DNA of 32,778 nucleotides from Pseudomonadota bacterium (GTDB lineage Bacteria; Pseudomonadota; Gammaproteobacteria; Burkholderiales; SG8-39): the NCBI GenBank assembly GCA_027624175.1, contig JAQBXT010000023.1, positions 1 through 32,778 on the forward strand, given 5' to 3'. The translations under genes and the position numbers were made by a program. The notes beneath the pieces were generated by a model, which was not told the DNA's origin, did not search any database, and saw only the letters and a program-made list of their open reading frames with translations. Below, in pieces: positions 15,483 to 24,104 of this stretch; position 1 is the first letter of the stretch; each line of letters opens with the position of its first letter.

Positions 15483-16345
15483 TTGATGACGCCTACGTCG
15501 CGGCCGATGGCCTCGATGCTGCGGTAATTCTCGGCGCGGGTGGCAATGAAGCGGCTGGCGCGCTGCAGATCCAGGATTTCCTTGTGCGCAGGGTTGGCGG
15601 GATCGAGTTTGAGAAATGCGTCGGTCAGTTTCTTCACGATCAGCGGATCGAGATTGCCGCGCACCGTCCAGTTGTAGTCGTAATACGGCGGCGTGGTGTA
15701 GATCACCTTTACCTTCGAGACATCGACCTTTCTTGCGGCGACCAGCTTGTCCCATACCGAAGCGTTCAGCGCGCCGGCCTCGACCCGTCCGGATTCGACC
15801 CACGACGCCGTGGCGTCGTGCGCGCCGGAGAAGGCGATGCGCTTCAGGTCCTTGGCGGCATCGATGCCGTTCTGCTTCATATAGTGGCGGGGCATCAGGT
15901 GGCCCGAGGTCGAGGCCACCGATCCGAAGGCGAAGTTCTTGCCTTTGAGGTCGGCGAGGCTGTTGATGCGGGCCGACGTGCTGGCGATGATCTTGCTGGT
16001 GAAGCTCGCATCCTCCGCGCGCTGCACGATCGGAATCGCATTCCCGGTGCGCAAGCGCGCCTGTATGAAGGTAACGCCCCCCAGCCAGGCAAGATCGATT
16101 TTTCCGGCTGCCAATCCTTCGACGACGGCGGGGTAGTCATTCACCGGCGTCCAGTTGATCTTCATGCCGGTGTTCTGTTCGAGGTGCTTGCCCAGCGGCG
16201 TGAATTTTCGCAGCAGTTCGGTCGGCGATTCGTCGGGAATGGCGGATACGCGCAGGACCGGCTGCGCCTGCGCCAGCGATATGCCGCCGATGGCACAGGC
16301 GAGCAGGGCGACGCGCAAACGGGAAGCTAACGGACGCAAGACCAT
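15479..16345 (-). CDS. PhnD-like periplasmic binding protein, possibly selenium oxyanion type
   Basis: A 288-residue periplasmic solute-binding protein with a signal peptide ([17 protein letters not shown], cleavage near residue 28). The mature part starts [20 protein letters not shown] and has [32 protein letters not shown] and [12 protein letters not shown], the PhnD-like type II fold. The combination SAIPDE...PTEL...DLAWLGG is, as far as I remember, characteristic of the group named 'putative selenate ABC transporter substrate-binding protein', found in selenium-using bacteria, rather than of phosphonate-specific PhnD. No C-P lyase or phosphonatase gene is in the window, whereas a candidate selenoprotein lies about 2.8 kb away. 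The family (PhnD-like) is secure; the substrate is inference and could also be phosphonate or phosphite. Confidence 0.82.
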   Translation of the reverse strand: MVLRPLASRLRVALLACAIGGISLAQAQPVLRVSAIPDESPTELLRKFTPLGKHLEQNTGMKINWTPVNDYPAVVEGLAAGKIDLAWLGGVTFIQARLRTGNAIPIVQRAEDASFTSKIIASTSARINSLADLKGKNFAFGSVASTSGHLMPRHYMKQNGIDAAKDLKRIAFSGAHDATASWVESGRVEAGALNASVWDKLVAARKVDVSKVKVIYTTPPYYDYNWTVRGNLDPLIVKKLTDAFLKLDPANPAHKEILDLQRASRFIATRAENYRSIEAIGRDVGVIK

Positions 16346-16403
16346 CGGAGGACTACCTTAACGGCCGCGCGCCCGGCGAACAACCCTCGTTTCTCAAACC
16401 AGG

Positions 16404-16895
16404 CTAATTCAGCTGGATGCCCAGTTCCTTGATCAGGCGTCCAAATTTCTCATAGTCCTCGCGGAATCGGGCGGCGAATTGGGCCTGGGAGCCGCCCACC
16501 GGGTCGAGTGCCGCTTTGGCGAAGCGCTCGCGCAGCGTGGCATCCGTCAGCGCCTTGTCTACGTCGGCGTTTAGGCGGCTGATTACTGTCGCCGGCGTGC
16601 CCGCGGGTACGAACATGCCCAGCCACTGGTCGAGGACCAGGCCTTTTACGCCCGCCTCTTCGTAGGTCGGCACGTCGGACAGCGAGGTCGAACGCGCGGC
16701 GGTGGTTTGCGCCAGGATCTTCAGCTTGCCGGACTTGTGGTGCGGAATCACCGGCGTCGAACCGAGCGAGCCGATCGGCACCTGCCCGCCGACCAGATCG
16801 ATAATCGCCTGGCCGCCGCCCTTGTAGGGCACATGCGTCAGCCGGATCCCGGCGAGGCCGAGTGCCGTAATCAATCTGGCAAAGCGTGCGTGCAT
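16404..16895 (-). pseudogene. Truncated Bug/TctC-type periplasmic receptor
   Basis: The 163-residue frame contains the C-terminal half of a tripartite tricarboxylate transporter receptor: LTHVPYKGGGQAIIDLVGGQ, SGKLKILAQTTAARS, PTYEEAGVKGLVLDQWLGMF, PAGTPATVISRLNADVDKAL and a typical terminal helix. Intact members are about 320 residues with a signal peptide and an N-terminal domain that closes over the ligand. Here the first residues MHARFARLITALGLA look like a start of signal-peptide type joined directly to the second half, behind a good ribosome site (GGGAGGAG). An in-frame internal deletion of about 150 codons is the simplest reading. The protein cannot form a complete two-lobed binding site, though a short product could still be made. 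Confidence 0.75.
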
Positions 16896-17035
16896 GGCGG
16901 TACTCCTCCCTAGGGAACCTCGCCGGGCATCATCGCACGACTTGCAGCGTTGTTGGGAAACGTCCCCGGGCCCCCACCCGCGGGCAATGACGGTGCTGAT
17001 AGAATCGGGAGTTCAACCTCTAGGAGGAGGCTTCA

Positions 17036-18043
17036 ATGATCAAGAACACACGCCTGCCATTCATTCTCGCCGCGAGCGCGCTGACGCTGTTTTCCGCGCC
17101 CGCTTCGTCGCAGGAGCTGCGCCTCTCGACCATGGTGCCGCCGGTGCACGTGATTTACCGCGAGATCATCACGCCCTGGGCGGCCGACCTTGCCAAGGCG
17201 ACCAACGGCGCGGTCAAAGTGACGCTGTATCCGTCGATGCAACTCGGCGGCAAGCCGCCGGAACTTTATCGGCAATCGGCCGACGGCGTGGTCGACATGG
17301 TGTTCACCCTGCCGGGTTATACGTCGCCGGCGTTCCCGCGCACCCAGATGATCGAGCTGCCGGGCCTGAAGCCCGACGGCGTTGCCGCCACCAACATGAT
17401 GTGGGATCTGCTCGACCCCTACCTGCTGCCGGAATACACCGCCACCAAGGTGATCGCGCTGTGGGGCGCCGAAGACGCCGGGCTGATGATGCGCGGCAAG
17501 GCGATACGTTCGCTGGAAGACCTCAAGGGTCTGCGCATGCGCGCGCCGTCGGCGGCGCAGGCGAGGCAGCTTGAAGTGATGGGCGCGGTGCCGATCGCGG
17601 CGCCGGTCACGCAGGTCTACCAGGGCCTGGAGCGCGGCACCATGGACGGCGCGATGATTCCCTTCACCACCATCCTCGATTTCCGACTCGGCGAAGTCGC
17701 CAAGGGCTACACCATTTCGGGGCCTATTTTCGGGCGCTCGTCGTTCCTCATCTCCATGAACAAGAAGAAATACGACAGCCTGCCGTCGACGGCGCGTGCG
17801 GCGATAGACAAGCTTTCGGGCCGTGCCTTGAGCCAGAAAGCGACCGAGGTGTATATCAAGCGTGCCGCGCAGGCGGTGGAAAGCGTGCGTGGCAAGGCCG
17901 AGGTATACAACTTCTCCGATGCCGAACAGGCGCGCATCGGCAAGTTGTTGCGTCCGATCATCGACGAGTGGATCAAGACCTCGGAAGGCAAGGGCATCCC
18001 CGCGCGCGACATGCTGCGCAAGGCCGGCTACCCGGGCATCTGA
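17036..18043 (+). CDS. TRAP transporter substrate-binding protein (DctP family), system 1
   Basis: A 335-residue periplasmic receptor of a TRAP transporter, with a signal peptide (LPFILAASALTLFSAPASS, cleavage near 24-26). The mature protein has LRLSTMVPPVHVIYREIITP, LYPSMQLGGKPPELYRQSAD and the family's central segment LEDLKGLRMRAPSAAQARQL followed by QVYQGLERGTMDGAM. The conserved Arg in RMRAP usually contacts a substrate carboxylate, so an organic acid is likely. Start ATG 17036 is preceded by TAGGAGGAGG, the strongest ribosome site in the window. It heads an operon with its two permease genes (7 nt then a 4-nt overlap). Confidence 0.9.
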   Translation: MIKNTRLPFILAASALTLFSAPASSQELRLSTMVPPVHVIYREIITPWAADLAKATNGAVKVTLYPSMQLGGKPPELYRQSADGVVDMVFTLPGYTSPAFPRTQMIELPGLKPDGVAATNMMWDLLDPYLLPEYTATKVIALWGAEDAGLMMRGKAIRSLEDLKGLRMRAPSAAQARQLEVMGAVPIAAPVTQVYQGLERGTMDGAMIPFTTILDFRLGEVAKGYTISGPIFGRSSFLISMNKKKYDSLPSTARAAIDKLSGRALSQKATEVYIKRAAQAVESVRGKAEVYNFSDAEQARIGKLLRPIIDEWIKTSEGKGIPARDMLRKAGYPGI

Positions 18044-18050
18044 AATTTTA

Positions 18051-18509
18051 ATGCTGGATCGCGCATTCCGCGCCCTCGCCCTTGGCGGGGGCGCGCTGCT
18101 TTTGGGCCTGATGGGCCTGATTGCCTTCGATGTGGTAATGCGCTATGTGCTGCGCCTGCCCTTTCTTGGCGCTTACGAGTTGACCGAACTGGGCATGGCG
18201 ATGATCGTGTTCCTTGGGCTGCCCTATTGCGCGGCAAGCGGCGGCCATGTGGCGGTCGACGTTCTTGGCCCGCTGCTCGACCGGCCCGGGATGCGCTGGG
18301 TCACCGTGCTGGTCCACCTCGCCGGCGCGGCGCTCACGGCGGTCATGGCCTGGGAGACCTTCCAGTATGCGCTCGGCTCGCGCGAGCGCGGCGAGGCGTC
18401 CCAGATGCTGACCATCGCGCAATGGCCGTTTGAAACGATGGCTGCCGTAAGCATGGCGCTGTTCTGCCTGGTTCTGCTGCTTCAGGCCTGGAAAGCACTG
18501 CGCGCATGA
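18051..18509 (+). CDS. TRAP transporter small permease (DctQ family), system 1
   Basis: A 152-residue inner-membrane protein with four predicted helices: around residues 8-30, 40-60, 80-105 and 125-148. It contains the family's VVMRYVLRLPFLGAYELTEL segment after the first helix. DctQ proteins bind the large permease and are required for uptake by the Na+-coupled TRAP complex. It starts 7 nt after the receptor gene and its stop overlaps the large-permease ATG (ATGA at 18506-18509). Upstream extension of the frame would run over the receptor gene and is rejected. Confidence 0.88.
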   Translation: MLDRAFRALALGGGALLLGLMGLIAFDVVMRYVLRLPFLGAYELTELGMAMIVFLGLPYCAASGGHVAVDVLGPLLDRPGMRWVTVLVHLAGAALTAVMAWETFQYALGSRERGEASQMLTIAQWPFETMAAVSMALFCLVLLLQAWKALRA

Positions 18510-19810
18510 CCCCCACCACCGCCGGCCTGATCGGCATGGCGGCGCTGCTGGTGCTGCTGTTTGCGCGCATGCCGATCGGCATCGCCATGGCGTTAGTCGG
18601 ATCCATCGGCATCGCCGTTATCAATTCACCGAACGCGGCGCTGAACAGCCTCGGCTCGTTTCCCTACTCGCATGCCTCGGTACAGGCGCTGGCGGTCATT
18701 CCGCTGTTCGTGCTGATGGGCAATTTCGCCGCCGTCTCGGGCATGGGGGCCGACCTGTACAAGGCCGCCTACGCCTGGATGGGCCACCATCGCGGCGGGC
18801 TGGCCTCCGCAACCGTCCTGGCCTGCGCGGGATTCGCCGCGCTGTCGGGCTCTTCGGTCGCCTCGGCGGTGACCATGGGACGCGTCTGCCTGCCCGAGAT
18901 GCGCCGTTACAACTACGATCCGCGCCTCGCCACCGGCGTGGTGGCGGCGGGGGGTACCCTCGGCATCCTCATTCCGCCCTCGACGGTGCTGGTGCTGTAT
19001 GCATTGCTGACGGAAGAATCGATCGGCCGGTTGTTTCTCGCCGGTTTCCTTCCGGGCATCCTGCTGACGGTTCTGTTTGTCCTTACGATAATGATTATCT
19101 GCGCTTTCCGGCCGGAATTCGGCCCGCCGGGAGAAAAGCAGTCGCTGCGAGAGCGCATGGCGGCGCTCGTCGGCGCCGGACCGTTCATCGCCGTGGTGGG
19201 GATAACCATCGGCGGCATCTACGCCGGCGTGTTTACCGTCAACGAGGCCGCCGCGGTCGGCGCGTTGCTCACCATGTCGCACGCCCTGTGGCGGCGTTCG
19301 CTTTCCTTCAGGGCGCTGGTGGACGCGCTGTTGCAAACCGTGCGCACCACGGCGATGGTTTTCCTGATCCTGATCGGCGCGCACATCTTCTCGCCCTTCC
19401 TCGCGCTCACCCGCATTCCCATCGACCTCGCAACCATGCTCACCAACTACGCGCTGCCGGCGCTCGCGGTGCTCAGCGTGCTGATGCTCGCCTACCTGAT
19501 TCTCGGCATGTTCCTCGAAGGCTTCGCCATGATGGTGCTGACGGTGCCGATCGTGTTCCCGATCGTCACGGCGCTGGGCATTAACCCGATCTGGTTCGGC
19601 ATTTTCATGGTGATCGTGCTGGAGATGGGCCTGATCAGTCCGCCGGTGGGGATCAACGTCTTCGTGGTCAAGGGCGTTGCCGAAGACGTGCCGATGGGCA
19701 AGATCTTCGCCGGCATCATTCCGTTCTGGATCGCGATGCTGGTGTGCCTCGGGCTGCTGGTTGCCTTTCCCCAGATCGTGATGATCCTCCCCGACACGAT
19801 GATGAAGTAG
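18506..19810 (+). CDS. TRAP transporter large permease (DctM family), system 1
   Basis: A 434-residue membrane protein, the elevator-type transport subunit of the TRAP system, with the usual dozen or so helices and re-entrant loops. Recognisable motifs: ARMPIGIAMALVGSIGIAVI near the N-terminus, GFAALSGSSVASAVTMG, AAGGTLGILIPPSTVLVLYA, FTVNEAAAVGALL and the C-terminal GLISPPVGINVFVVKGVAED. Length is typical. The start overlaps the small permease by 4 nt. The next receptor gene begins 56 nt downstream with its own ribosome site, which suggests a second system rather than a fourth subunit. Confidence 0.92.
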   Translation: MTPTTAGLIGMAALLVLLFARMPIGIAMALVGSIGIAVINSPNAALNSLGSFPYSHASVQALAVIPLFVLMGNFAAVSGMGADLYKAAYAWMGHHRGGLASATVLACAGFAALSGSSVASAVTMGRVCLPEMRRYNYDPRLATGVVAAGGTLGILIPPSTVLVLYALLTEESIGRLFLAGFLPGILLTVLFVLTIMIICAFRPEFGPPGEKQSLRERMAALVGAGPFIAVVGITIGGIYAGVFTVNEAAAVGALLTMSHALWRRSLSFRALVDALLQTVRTTAMVFLILIGAHIFSPFLALTRIPIDLATMLTNYALPALAVLSVLMLAYLILGMFLEGFAMMVLTVPIVFPIVTALGINPIWFGIFMVIVLEMGLISPPVGINVFVVKGVAEDVPMGKIFAGIIPFWIAMLVCLGLLVAFPQIVMILPDTMMK

Positions 19811-19866
19811 CGCCGCCCGGGGGGGTGTTAAGCTAGTGGACGTTTCCATTTGAGGAGGAAGACCCG

Positions 19867-20883
19867 ATGAAACAGCGTTTCTGTATTTTCGCGACCGCGG
19901 CTGCGTTAGCGGCTATCGCCACGCCGGCCGCCGCCCAGACCAAGCTCATCATCGGCTCGTGGGCGCCGCCTACCCACCATGTCAACGCGAAGTTGCTGCC
20001 GGGCTGGGCGAAGGACGTGGAAAAGGCCACCGGCGGCCGCGTCACGTTCGAAATCAAGTACAACCTAGCACCGCCGCCCGGAATGTTCGATGCGGTGCGC
20101 GACGGCGTCGCCGACGCGACCTGGGTATTTCACGGCTACAACCCGGGCAAGTTCGTCGCCACGCAGGCGATTGAATTCCCGGGTCTTGGCGCCGGCGCGG
20201 CCGCCGGGTCGGCGGCCTACTGGCGGGTGCACCAGAAATACCTGGCCAAGGCCGACGAGCACAAGGGTGTGCTGGTGGTGGCCCTGTCGACGCACGGCGC
20301 CGGGATCATCCAGTCGCAAAAGCCGATCAAGTCGTGGGCCGATCTCAAGGGGCTCAAGGTGCGCCTGCCGGGTGGCATCGCTTCCAAGGTGGGTGAAGCT
20401 TTCGGCGCGGTGGCGGTGACGGTGCCGGCGCCCAAGGTCTACGAGACGCTGTCGAGCAAGGTGGCCGAGGCGGTATTCATGCCCATCGAGACGCAGAAGA
20501 GTTTCCGCCTGGCCGAGGTGACCAAGTATCTGGTCGAAATCCCGGGAAACCTTTACGACGGCAGCTTCGCGATCGTGGTCCATCCGGGGAAGTTCAAGGC
20601 CCTGTCGGCGGCCGACCAGAAGGCGATCATGGCCGTTTCCGGCGAGAAGCTGTCGGCCAGCTTCGGCCGCTCCTGGGCCGGCGCCGAGACTGCAGGACGT
20701 GAAGCGGCCAAGGCGGCCGGCAATGAGATTTCGACTGCGTCGCCGCAGATGATGGCCGAACTGAAGAAAGTCACGGCGCAGATCGAGGCGGACTGGATAA
20801 AGCGCGCCTCCGGCAAGGGCTACGATCCGAAGGCGGCGCTGGCCGAGTTGCGCAAGACCGCGCGCAGCCTTGAGAAAAAGTGA
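19867..20883 (+). CDS. TRAP transporter substrate-binding protein (DctP family), system 2
   Basis: A 338-residue periplasmic receptor with a signal peptide (FCIFATAAALAAIATPAAAQ, cleavage after AAA or AAAQ). Mature features: LIIGSWAPPTHHVNAKLLPG, the central SWADLKGLKVRLPGGIASKV, and VYETLSSKVAEAVFMPIETQ. It is clearly not a recent duplicate of the first receptor: the two differ throughout, including the segment around the carboxylate-binding Arg (RMRAP versus RLPGG). Ribosome site GAGGAGG lies about 8 nt before the ATG. It is followed by its own small and large permease genes, the first overlapping its 3' end by 14 nt. Confidence 0.9.
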   Translation: MKQRFCIFATAAALAAIATPAAAQTKLIIGSWAPPTHHVNAKLLPGWAKDVEKATGGRVTFEIKYNLAPPPGMFDAVRDGVADATWVFHGYNPGKFVATQAIEFPGLGAGAAAGSAAYWRVHQKYLAKADEHKGVLVVALSTHGAGIIQSQKPIKSWADLKGLKVRLPGGIASKVGEAFGAVAVTVPAPKVYETLSSKVAEAVFMPIETQKSFRLAEVTKYLVEIPGNLYDGSFAIVVHPGKFKALSAADQKAIMAVSGEKLSASFGRSWAGAETAGREAAKAAGNEISTASPQMMAELKKVTAQIEADWIKRASGKGYDPKAALAELRKTARSLEKK

Positions 20884-21403
20884 TGCGCTAGCCGCCCGAA
20901 CGCGCAAAGCGCTGTGGCTCGGTCCCGACGTCATCGCCGGGGTGATGCTGCTGGCGCTGTGCGCGGTCACCGTCATCGACGTGGTGGGGCGCTATGTATT
21001 CAACGCCCCCATCGGCGGCGCCGATGAGCTGACCATTTTCCTGATGGCGATCGGCGTCTACGCCGTGTTTCCGCGCATCTGCTGGCGCGAGGAACATGTC
21101 TGCGTCGACATCGTCGATCTGTTCTATCCCCGCAGATGGATCGCGCCGCGCCAGGCGGCGCTGAATCTGCTGGCGGCGGCGCTGCTGGCGCTGGTCACCT
21201 GGCGCATGTGGTTCCTGGCCGGGCGGCTGATGGACGACGGCGAGGTCACCATGTACCTGCGCCTGCCCAAGGGGCCGCTGGCATATTTCTTCGTGGCCAT
21301 GTGCGCCGTGGCGACGCTGGCGCTGGCGGCGAACGTGGTGCGCTACGCGCTGGGCCGCGGACCGCTGCTGGCCGCGACGCCGGCCCGGCCCGCGCCGCAC
21401 TAG
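20870..21403 (+). CDS. TRAP transporter small permease (DctQ family), system 2
   Basis: A 177-residue membrane protein with four predicted helices and the DctQ pattern VTVIDVVGRYVFNAPIGGAD, then ELTIFLMAIGVYAVFPRICW and EEHVCVDIVDLFY. TTG 20870 is the only plausible initiator upstream of the first helix; the ATG at 20883 is in a different frame and stops at once. This makes a 14-nt overlap with the receptor gene and implies translational coupling. The C-terminal tail after the fourth helix (residues about 160-177) is Ala/Pro rich and of no obvious function. Confidence 0.85.
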   Translation: MRKSDALAARTRKALWLGPDVIAGVMLLALCAVTVIDVVGRYVFNAPIGGADELTIFLMAIGVYAVFPRICWREEHVCVDIVDLFYPRRWIAPRQAALNLLAAALLALVTWRMWFLAGRLMDDGEVTMYLRLPKGPLAYFFVAMCAVATLALAANVVRYALGRGPLLAATPARPAPH

Positions 21404-21427
21404 CGCCGCGTGAGGCGCTGAGCGTCG

Positions 21428-22738
21428 ATGGAGGTCGCGTTCACCGGGCTGGGAATCCTGATGGCGCTGATCCTGCTGCGCATGCCGATCGCGTTTGCGA
21501 TGGCGCTGGTGGGATTTGGCGGGTTCTGGTACCTGCGCGGATTTCCGGCCGCGCTGGCCACCACCGGCGAGCGGTTTTTCTCCACCGTCCTCAGCCTGGA
21601 ACTCTCGGTGCTGCCGATGTTCGTGCTGATGGGCAACCTGGTGTCGCGCGCCGGCATCGCGCAGGAACTGTATGCCGCCGGCCAGTCCTTCCTCGGCCAC
21701 CGCCGCGGCGGACTGGCGATGGCGACCGTGGTCGCCTGCGGCGGCTTCAGCGCGGTATGCGGTTCGTCGCTCGCGACCGCAGCGACGATGGCCAAGGTGG
21801 CGATGCCGCCGATGCGCAAGTACGGCTACCAGGATTCCCTCGCCACCGCCTCGATCGCCGCCGGCGGCACACTCGGCATCCTGATTCCGCCCTCGGTGAT
21901 CATGGTGATCTACGGCCTGATGACCGAGACCTCGATCAACCAGTTGTTTGCGGCGGGGTTCCTGCCCGGCCTGATTGGGGTGCTGTTCTACATGGCCGCG
22001 GTGCAGTGGGCGGTGTGGCGCAACCCCGCCGCCGGACCGCGGGGGGATTACGTCCCCTGGCCCGAGCGGTGGCGCGCCCTGCGAGGAATCTGGGCCGTGA
22101 TCGCGCTGTTCACCGTGGTGCTTGGCGGCATCTATGGGGGAATCTTCACCCCGACCGAAGCGGCGGGCATCGGCGCGGCGGGCGCGCTGGCGCTGGCGCT
22201 GGTGCGCAAGGTGTCGTGGCGAACCATATTCCAGGTGACGGTGGAGAGCGCGCACACCTCGGCCACGCTGTTCTTCATCCTGATCGGCGCACTGATCTTC
22301 TCGAATTTCGTCAATACCGCCGGGCTGCCCGAAGGGCTGCTGAAGCTGATCGCCGGGGAGGGCGCTTCGCCCTACGCGGTGCTGGTGGCGATCCTGCTGA
22401 TCTACGTGATGCTCGGCTGCGTGCTCGAGAGCCTGTCGATGATCCTGCTGACGGTGCCGATCTTCTTTCCGGTGGTGATGGGGCTCGACCTCGGCATCCC
22501 GCCGAAATGGGTGCTGGTGTGGTTCGGCGTGATCATCGTGATGGTGACCGAAATCAGCCTGATCACGCCGCCGATCGGGCTGAATGTCTACGTCCTCTCG
22601 AGCGTGCTGCCCGAAGTGTCGACCACCACCATCTTCCGCGGCATGCTGCCCTTCATCGTGGTGGATGTCCTGCGCCTCGCGCTGTTTACCGCCGTGCCCT
22701 GGATTTCTCTGGCGCTGCCGCGTCTGCTCTACGGCTAA
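21428..22738 (+). CDS. TRAP transporter large permease (DctM family), system 2
   Basis: A 436-residue DctM-type transport subunit with LRMPIAFAMALVGFGGFWYL, CGGFSAVCGSSLATAATMAK, AAGGTLGILIPPSVIMVIYG, GGIFTPTEAAGIGAAGAL and LITPPIGLNVYVLSSVLPEV, all diagnostic of the family. It lies 24 nt after the small permease. With the receptor and small permease it makes a complete second TRAP importer immediately downstream of the first. Both lack a neighbouring two-component sensor, so regulation is not visible here. Confidence 0.92.
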   Translation: MEVAFTGLGILMALILLRMPIAFAMALVGFGGFWYLRGFPAALATTGERFFSTVLSLELSVLPMFVLMGNLVSRAGIAQELYAAGQSFLGHRRGGLAMATVVACGGFSAVCGSSLATAATMAKVAMPPMRKYGYQDSLATASIAAGGTLGILIPPSVIMVIYGLMTETSINQLFAAGFLPGLIGVLFYMAAVQWAVWRNPAAGPRGDYVPWPERWRALRGIWAVIALFTVVLGGIYGGIFTPTEAAGIGAAGALALALVRKVSWRTIFQVTVESAHTSATLFFILIGALIFSNFVNTAGLPEGLLKLIAGEGASPYAVLVAILLIYVMLGCVLESLSMILLTVPIFFPVVMGLDLGIPPKWVLVWFGVIIVMVTEISLITPPIGLNVYVLSSVLPEVSTTTIFRGMLPFIVVDVLRLALFTAVPWISLALPRLLYG

Positions 22739-22746
22739 GGCGCGCC

Positions 22747-23091
22747 GTGCCCGCCAGGGCGCAGGTCGCCTTCGACGATCGCGGCATGACGCTGGCGCTG
22801 GAGAGCGAGCAGGGCGAGCCGGAGCGCTGGCAGGGCGAGCGCCTCGGCCAGGGGCATTACCGCATGAGCGGGCCGGTGCCGGGCATGGATGCCTCGCTGC
22901 ACCGGTTTGCCGACAGCACCATTCTCGAGGGGTTCTGGCGCAACGGGCGCGAGCGCGGCTTCTAGCGGTTGCACCTGCCGCTCGACACCGTGATCCCGAT
23001 ACAGCGGGCACTGAAGAAGAAGCTGCCGGGCGCTTCGCAAAAACCACCCGCAAACGCGCCGCGGAAACGCCGCGTGCGGGTCGCCGCCTAG
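22747..23091 (+). pseudogene. Small unknown protein gene with in-frame TAG
   Basis: From GTG 22747, 8 nt after the permease stop, a frame of 72 codons runs to TAG 22963-22965 and, without shifting, continues for 42 codons to a second TAG at 23089-23091. The first part includes GHYRMSGPVPGMDASLHRFA and ILEGFWRNGRERGF; the second starts RLHLPLDTVI and ends in a basic tail. The residue at the stop is probably Trp (GFWRL), that is TGG to TAG. I do not recognise the family and see no membrane segment. The final TAG lies in a CTAG palindrome shared with the stop of the convergent MetE-like gene. It may be two-part coding DNA broken by one base change, or not a gene at all. Confidence 0.45.
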
Positions 23092-24104
23092 TCGTAGAGC
23101 TTGCGGTGGATGCGCAGTAGCGCCGGGATGGTGGCCGGATCGCGCCGGCCCCAGCCGCATTCGGTGGCGACGCCGAACTCTTTGACCACTTTTTCCGCCG
23201 CTGCGATGCGCTCCCGGCTGCCCTCCTCGCCGTCGGTGTAGTGAATCAGGCCGAGCACCACCTCGGTGTCGGCTTTCAGGCGCAGGTCGGCGAGGGGCGC
23301 GAAGTAGGCGTCGTCCTTGCGCCCGCGCGGCACCGGCATGTGGATCCAGTCCACGCGCCGCTCCACGCGCGCCGCGATGCCGTTGGCGAACGCGACGGCG
23401 GTGGCGAGGTCCTTGGGTTCGACAATGTGCTTGTGATCGGGGTCGCCATAACAAAGGTGAAAGCCGAGCCGCGCCGCTTCCGGCACCGCGCCGCCCAGGC
23501 CCGCGAGGCGCACTAGCGTGTTCTCAAGCACATCGGCGTATTGAACCGGAATCGCACCGTCCTGCGCGCACACTTCATGGCAGACATCCCACTGGAGGGC
23601 GAATTGGTCGTGCGGAATCTTGGAGGCGATTTTTTTCAGCTCCGCCAGCAGCGCGCGTTCGTAGGCGGGTTCCAGCGCCGCGCGCAGCTCCGGAGTGACG
23701 AACGAAGTCACCACCGCGATCGGTGTCGGCAGCGCCACCAGGAAACGCACCGGTTGCGGCAGTTTCTGTTCCGACTTCAGACGCTTGAACACCTCCCAGG
23801 ATTCGAGCGCCGCGTCGGCGTAGCCCAGCGTCTCGAACTTCACGTCCTCGGGCTTCACGCCAATGCGCGGCTGGTAGACATTCAGCGGCGAGCCTTCGCG
23901 GTAGGCCTTGGCCTTGGTGTCGAGCTCGAGCTGCGGGTGCTTCTCGAATACCGCCTGCTGCCAGCGGATCCAGTAATGGCGCTCGCCGGTTTCGCCGTCG
24001 GGATACTGCGGCGCGCGCTCGCCGAGGTGTTCCGATAGGGCGCGAAAAACCGCTTCGGCGTTTTGTAGCGGCACGCTGCCGACGAGGTGGACATTGCGGC
24101 TCAC
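23088..24104 (-). CDS. MetE-like (cobalamin-independent methionine synthase superfamily) protein, copy 1
   Basis: A 338-residue protein with a TIM-barrel plan related to the UROD/MetE superfamily. It starts MSRNVHLVGSVPLQNAEAVF and has the QYPDGETGERHYWIRWQQAV block, FHLCYGDPDHKHIVEPKD (H216-x-C218), DWIHMPVPRGRKDDAYFAPL and ATECGWGRRDP (C316). The HxC plus distal Cys pattern resembles the zinc site that activates homocysteine thiol in MetE, but the protein is about half the length of MetE and lacks its N-terminal barrel. It may be a zinc-dependent methyl or alkyl transferase on another thiol, or a lyase. GTG 24104 overlaps the stop of the upstream paralogue (GTGA). The pair lies downstream of hutF on the same strand. 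Confidence 0.75.
   Translation of the reverse strand: MSRNVHLVGSVPLQNAEAVFRALSEHLGERAPQYPDGETGERHYWIRWQQAVFEKHPQLELDTKAKAYREGSPLNVYQPRIGVKPEDVKFETLGYADAALESWEVFKRLKSEQKLPQPVRFLVALPTPIAVVTSFVTPELRAALEPAYERALLAELKKIASKIPHDQFALQWDVCHEVCAQDGAIPVQYADVLENTLVRLAGLGGAVPEAARLGFHLCYGDPDHKHIVEPKDLATAVAFANGIAARVERRVDWIHMPVPRGRKDDAYFAPLADLRLKADTEVVLGLIHYTDGEEGSRERIAAAEKVVKEFGVATECGWGRRDPATIPALLRIHRKLYD

Noticed and set aside
18626-19849. 407-codon open frame on the minus strand
   Set aside because: Antisense of the DctM gene; composition (His/Glu/Arg-rich) is typical of a shadow frame.
20888-23053. 721-codon open frame on the minus strand
   Set aside because: It lies opposite the second TRAP permease genes, is very rich in Arg/His/Gln, and shows no family motif; long antisense frames are expected at this GC content.
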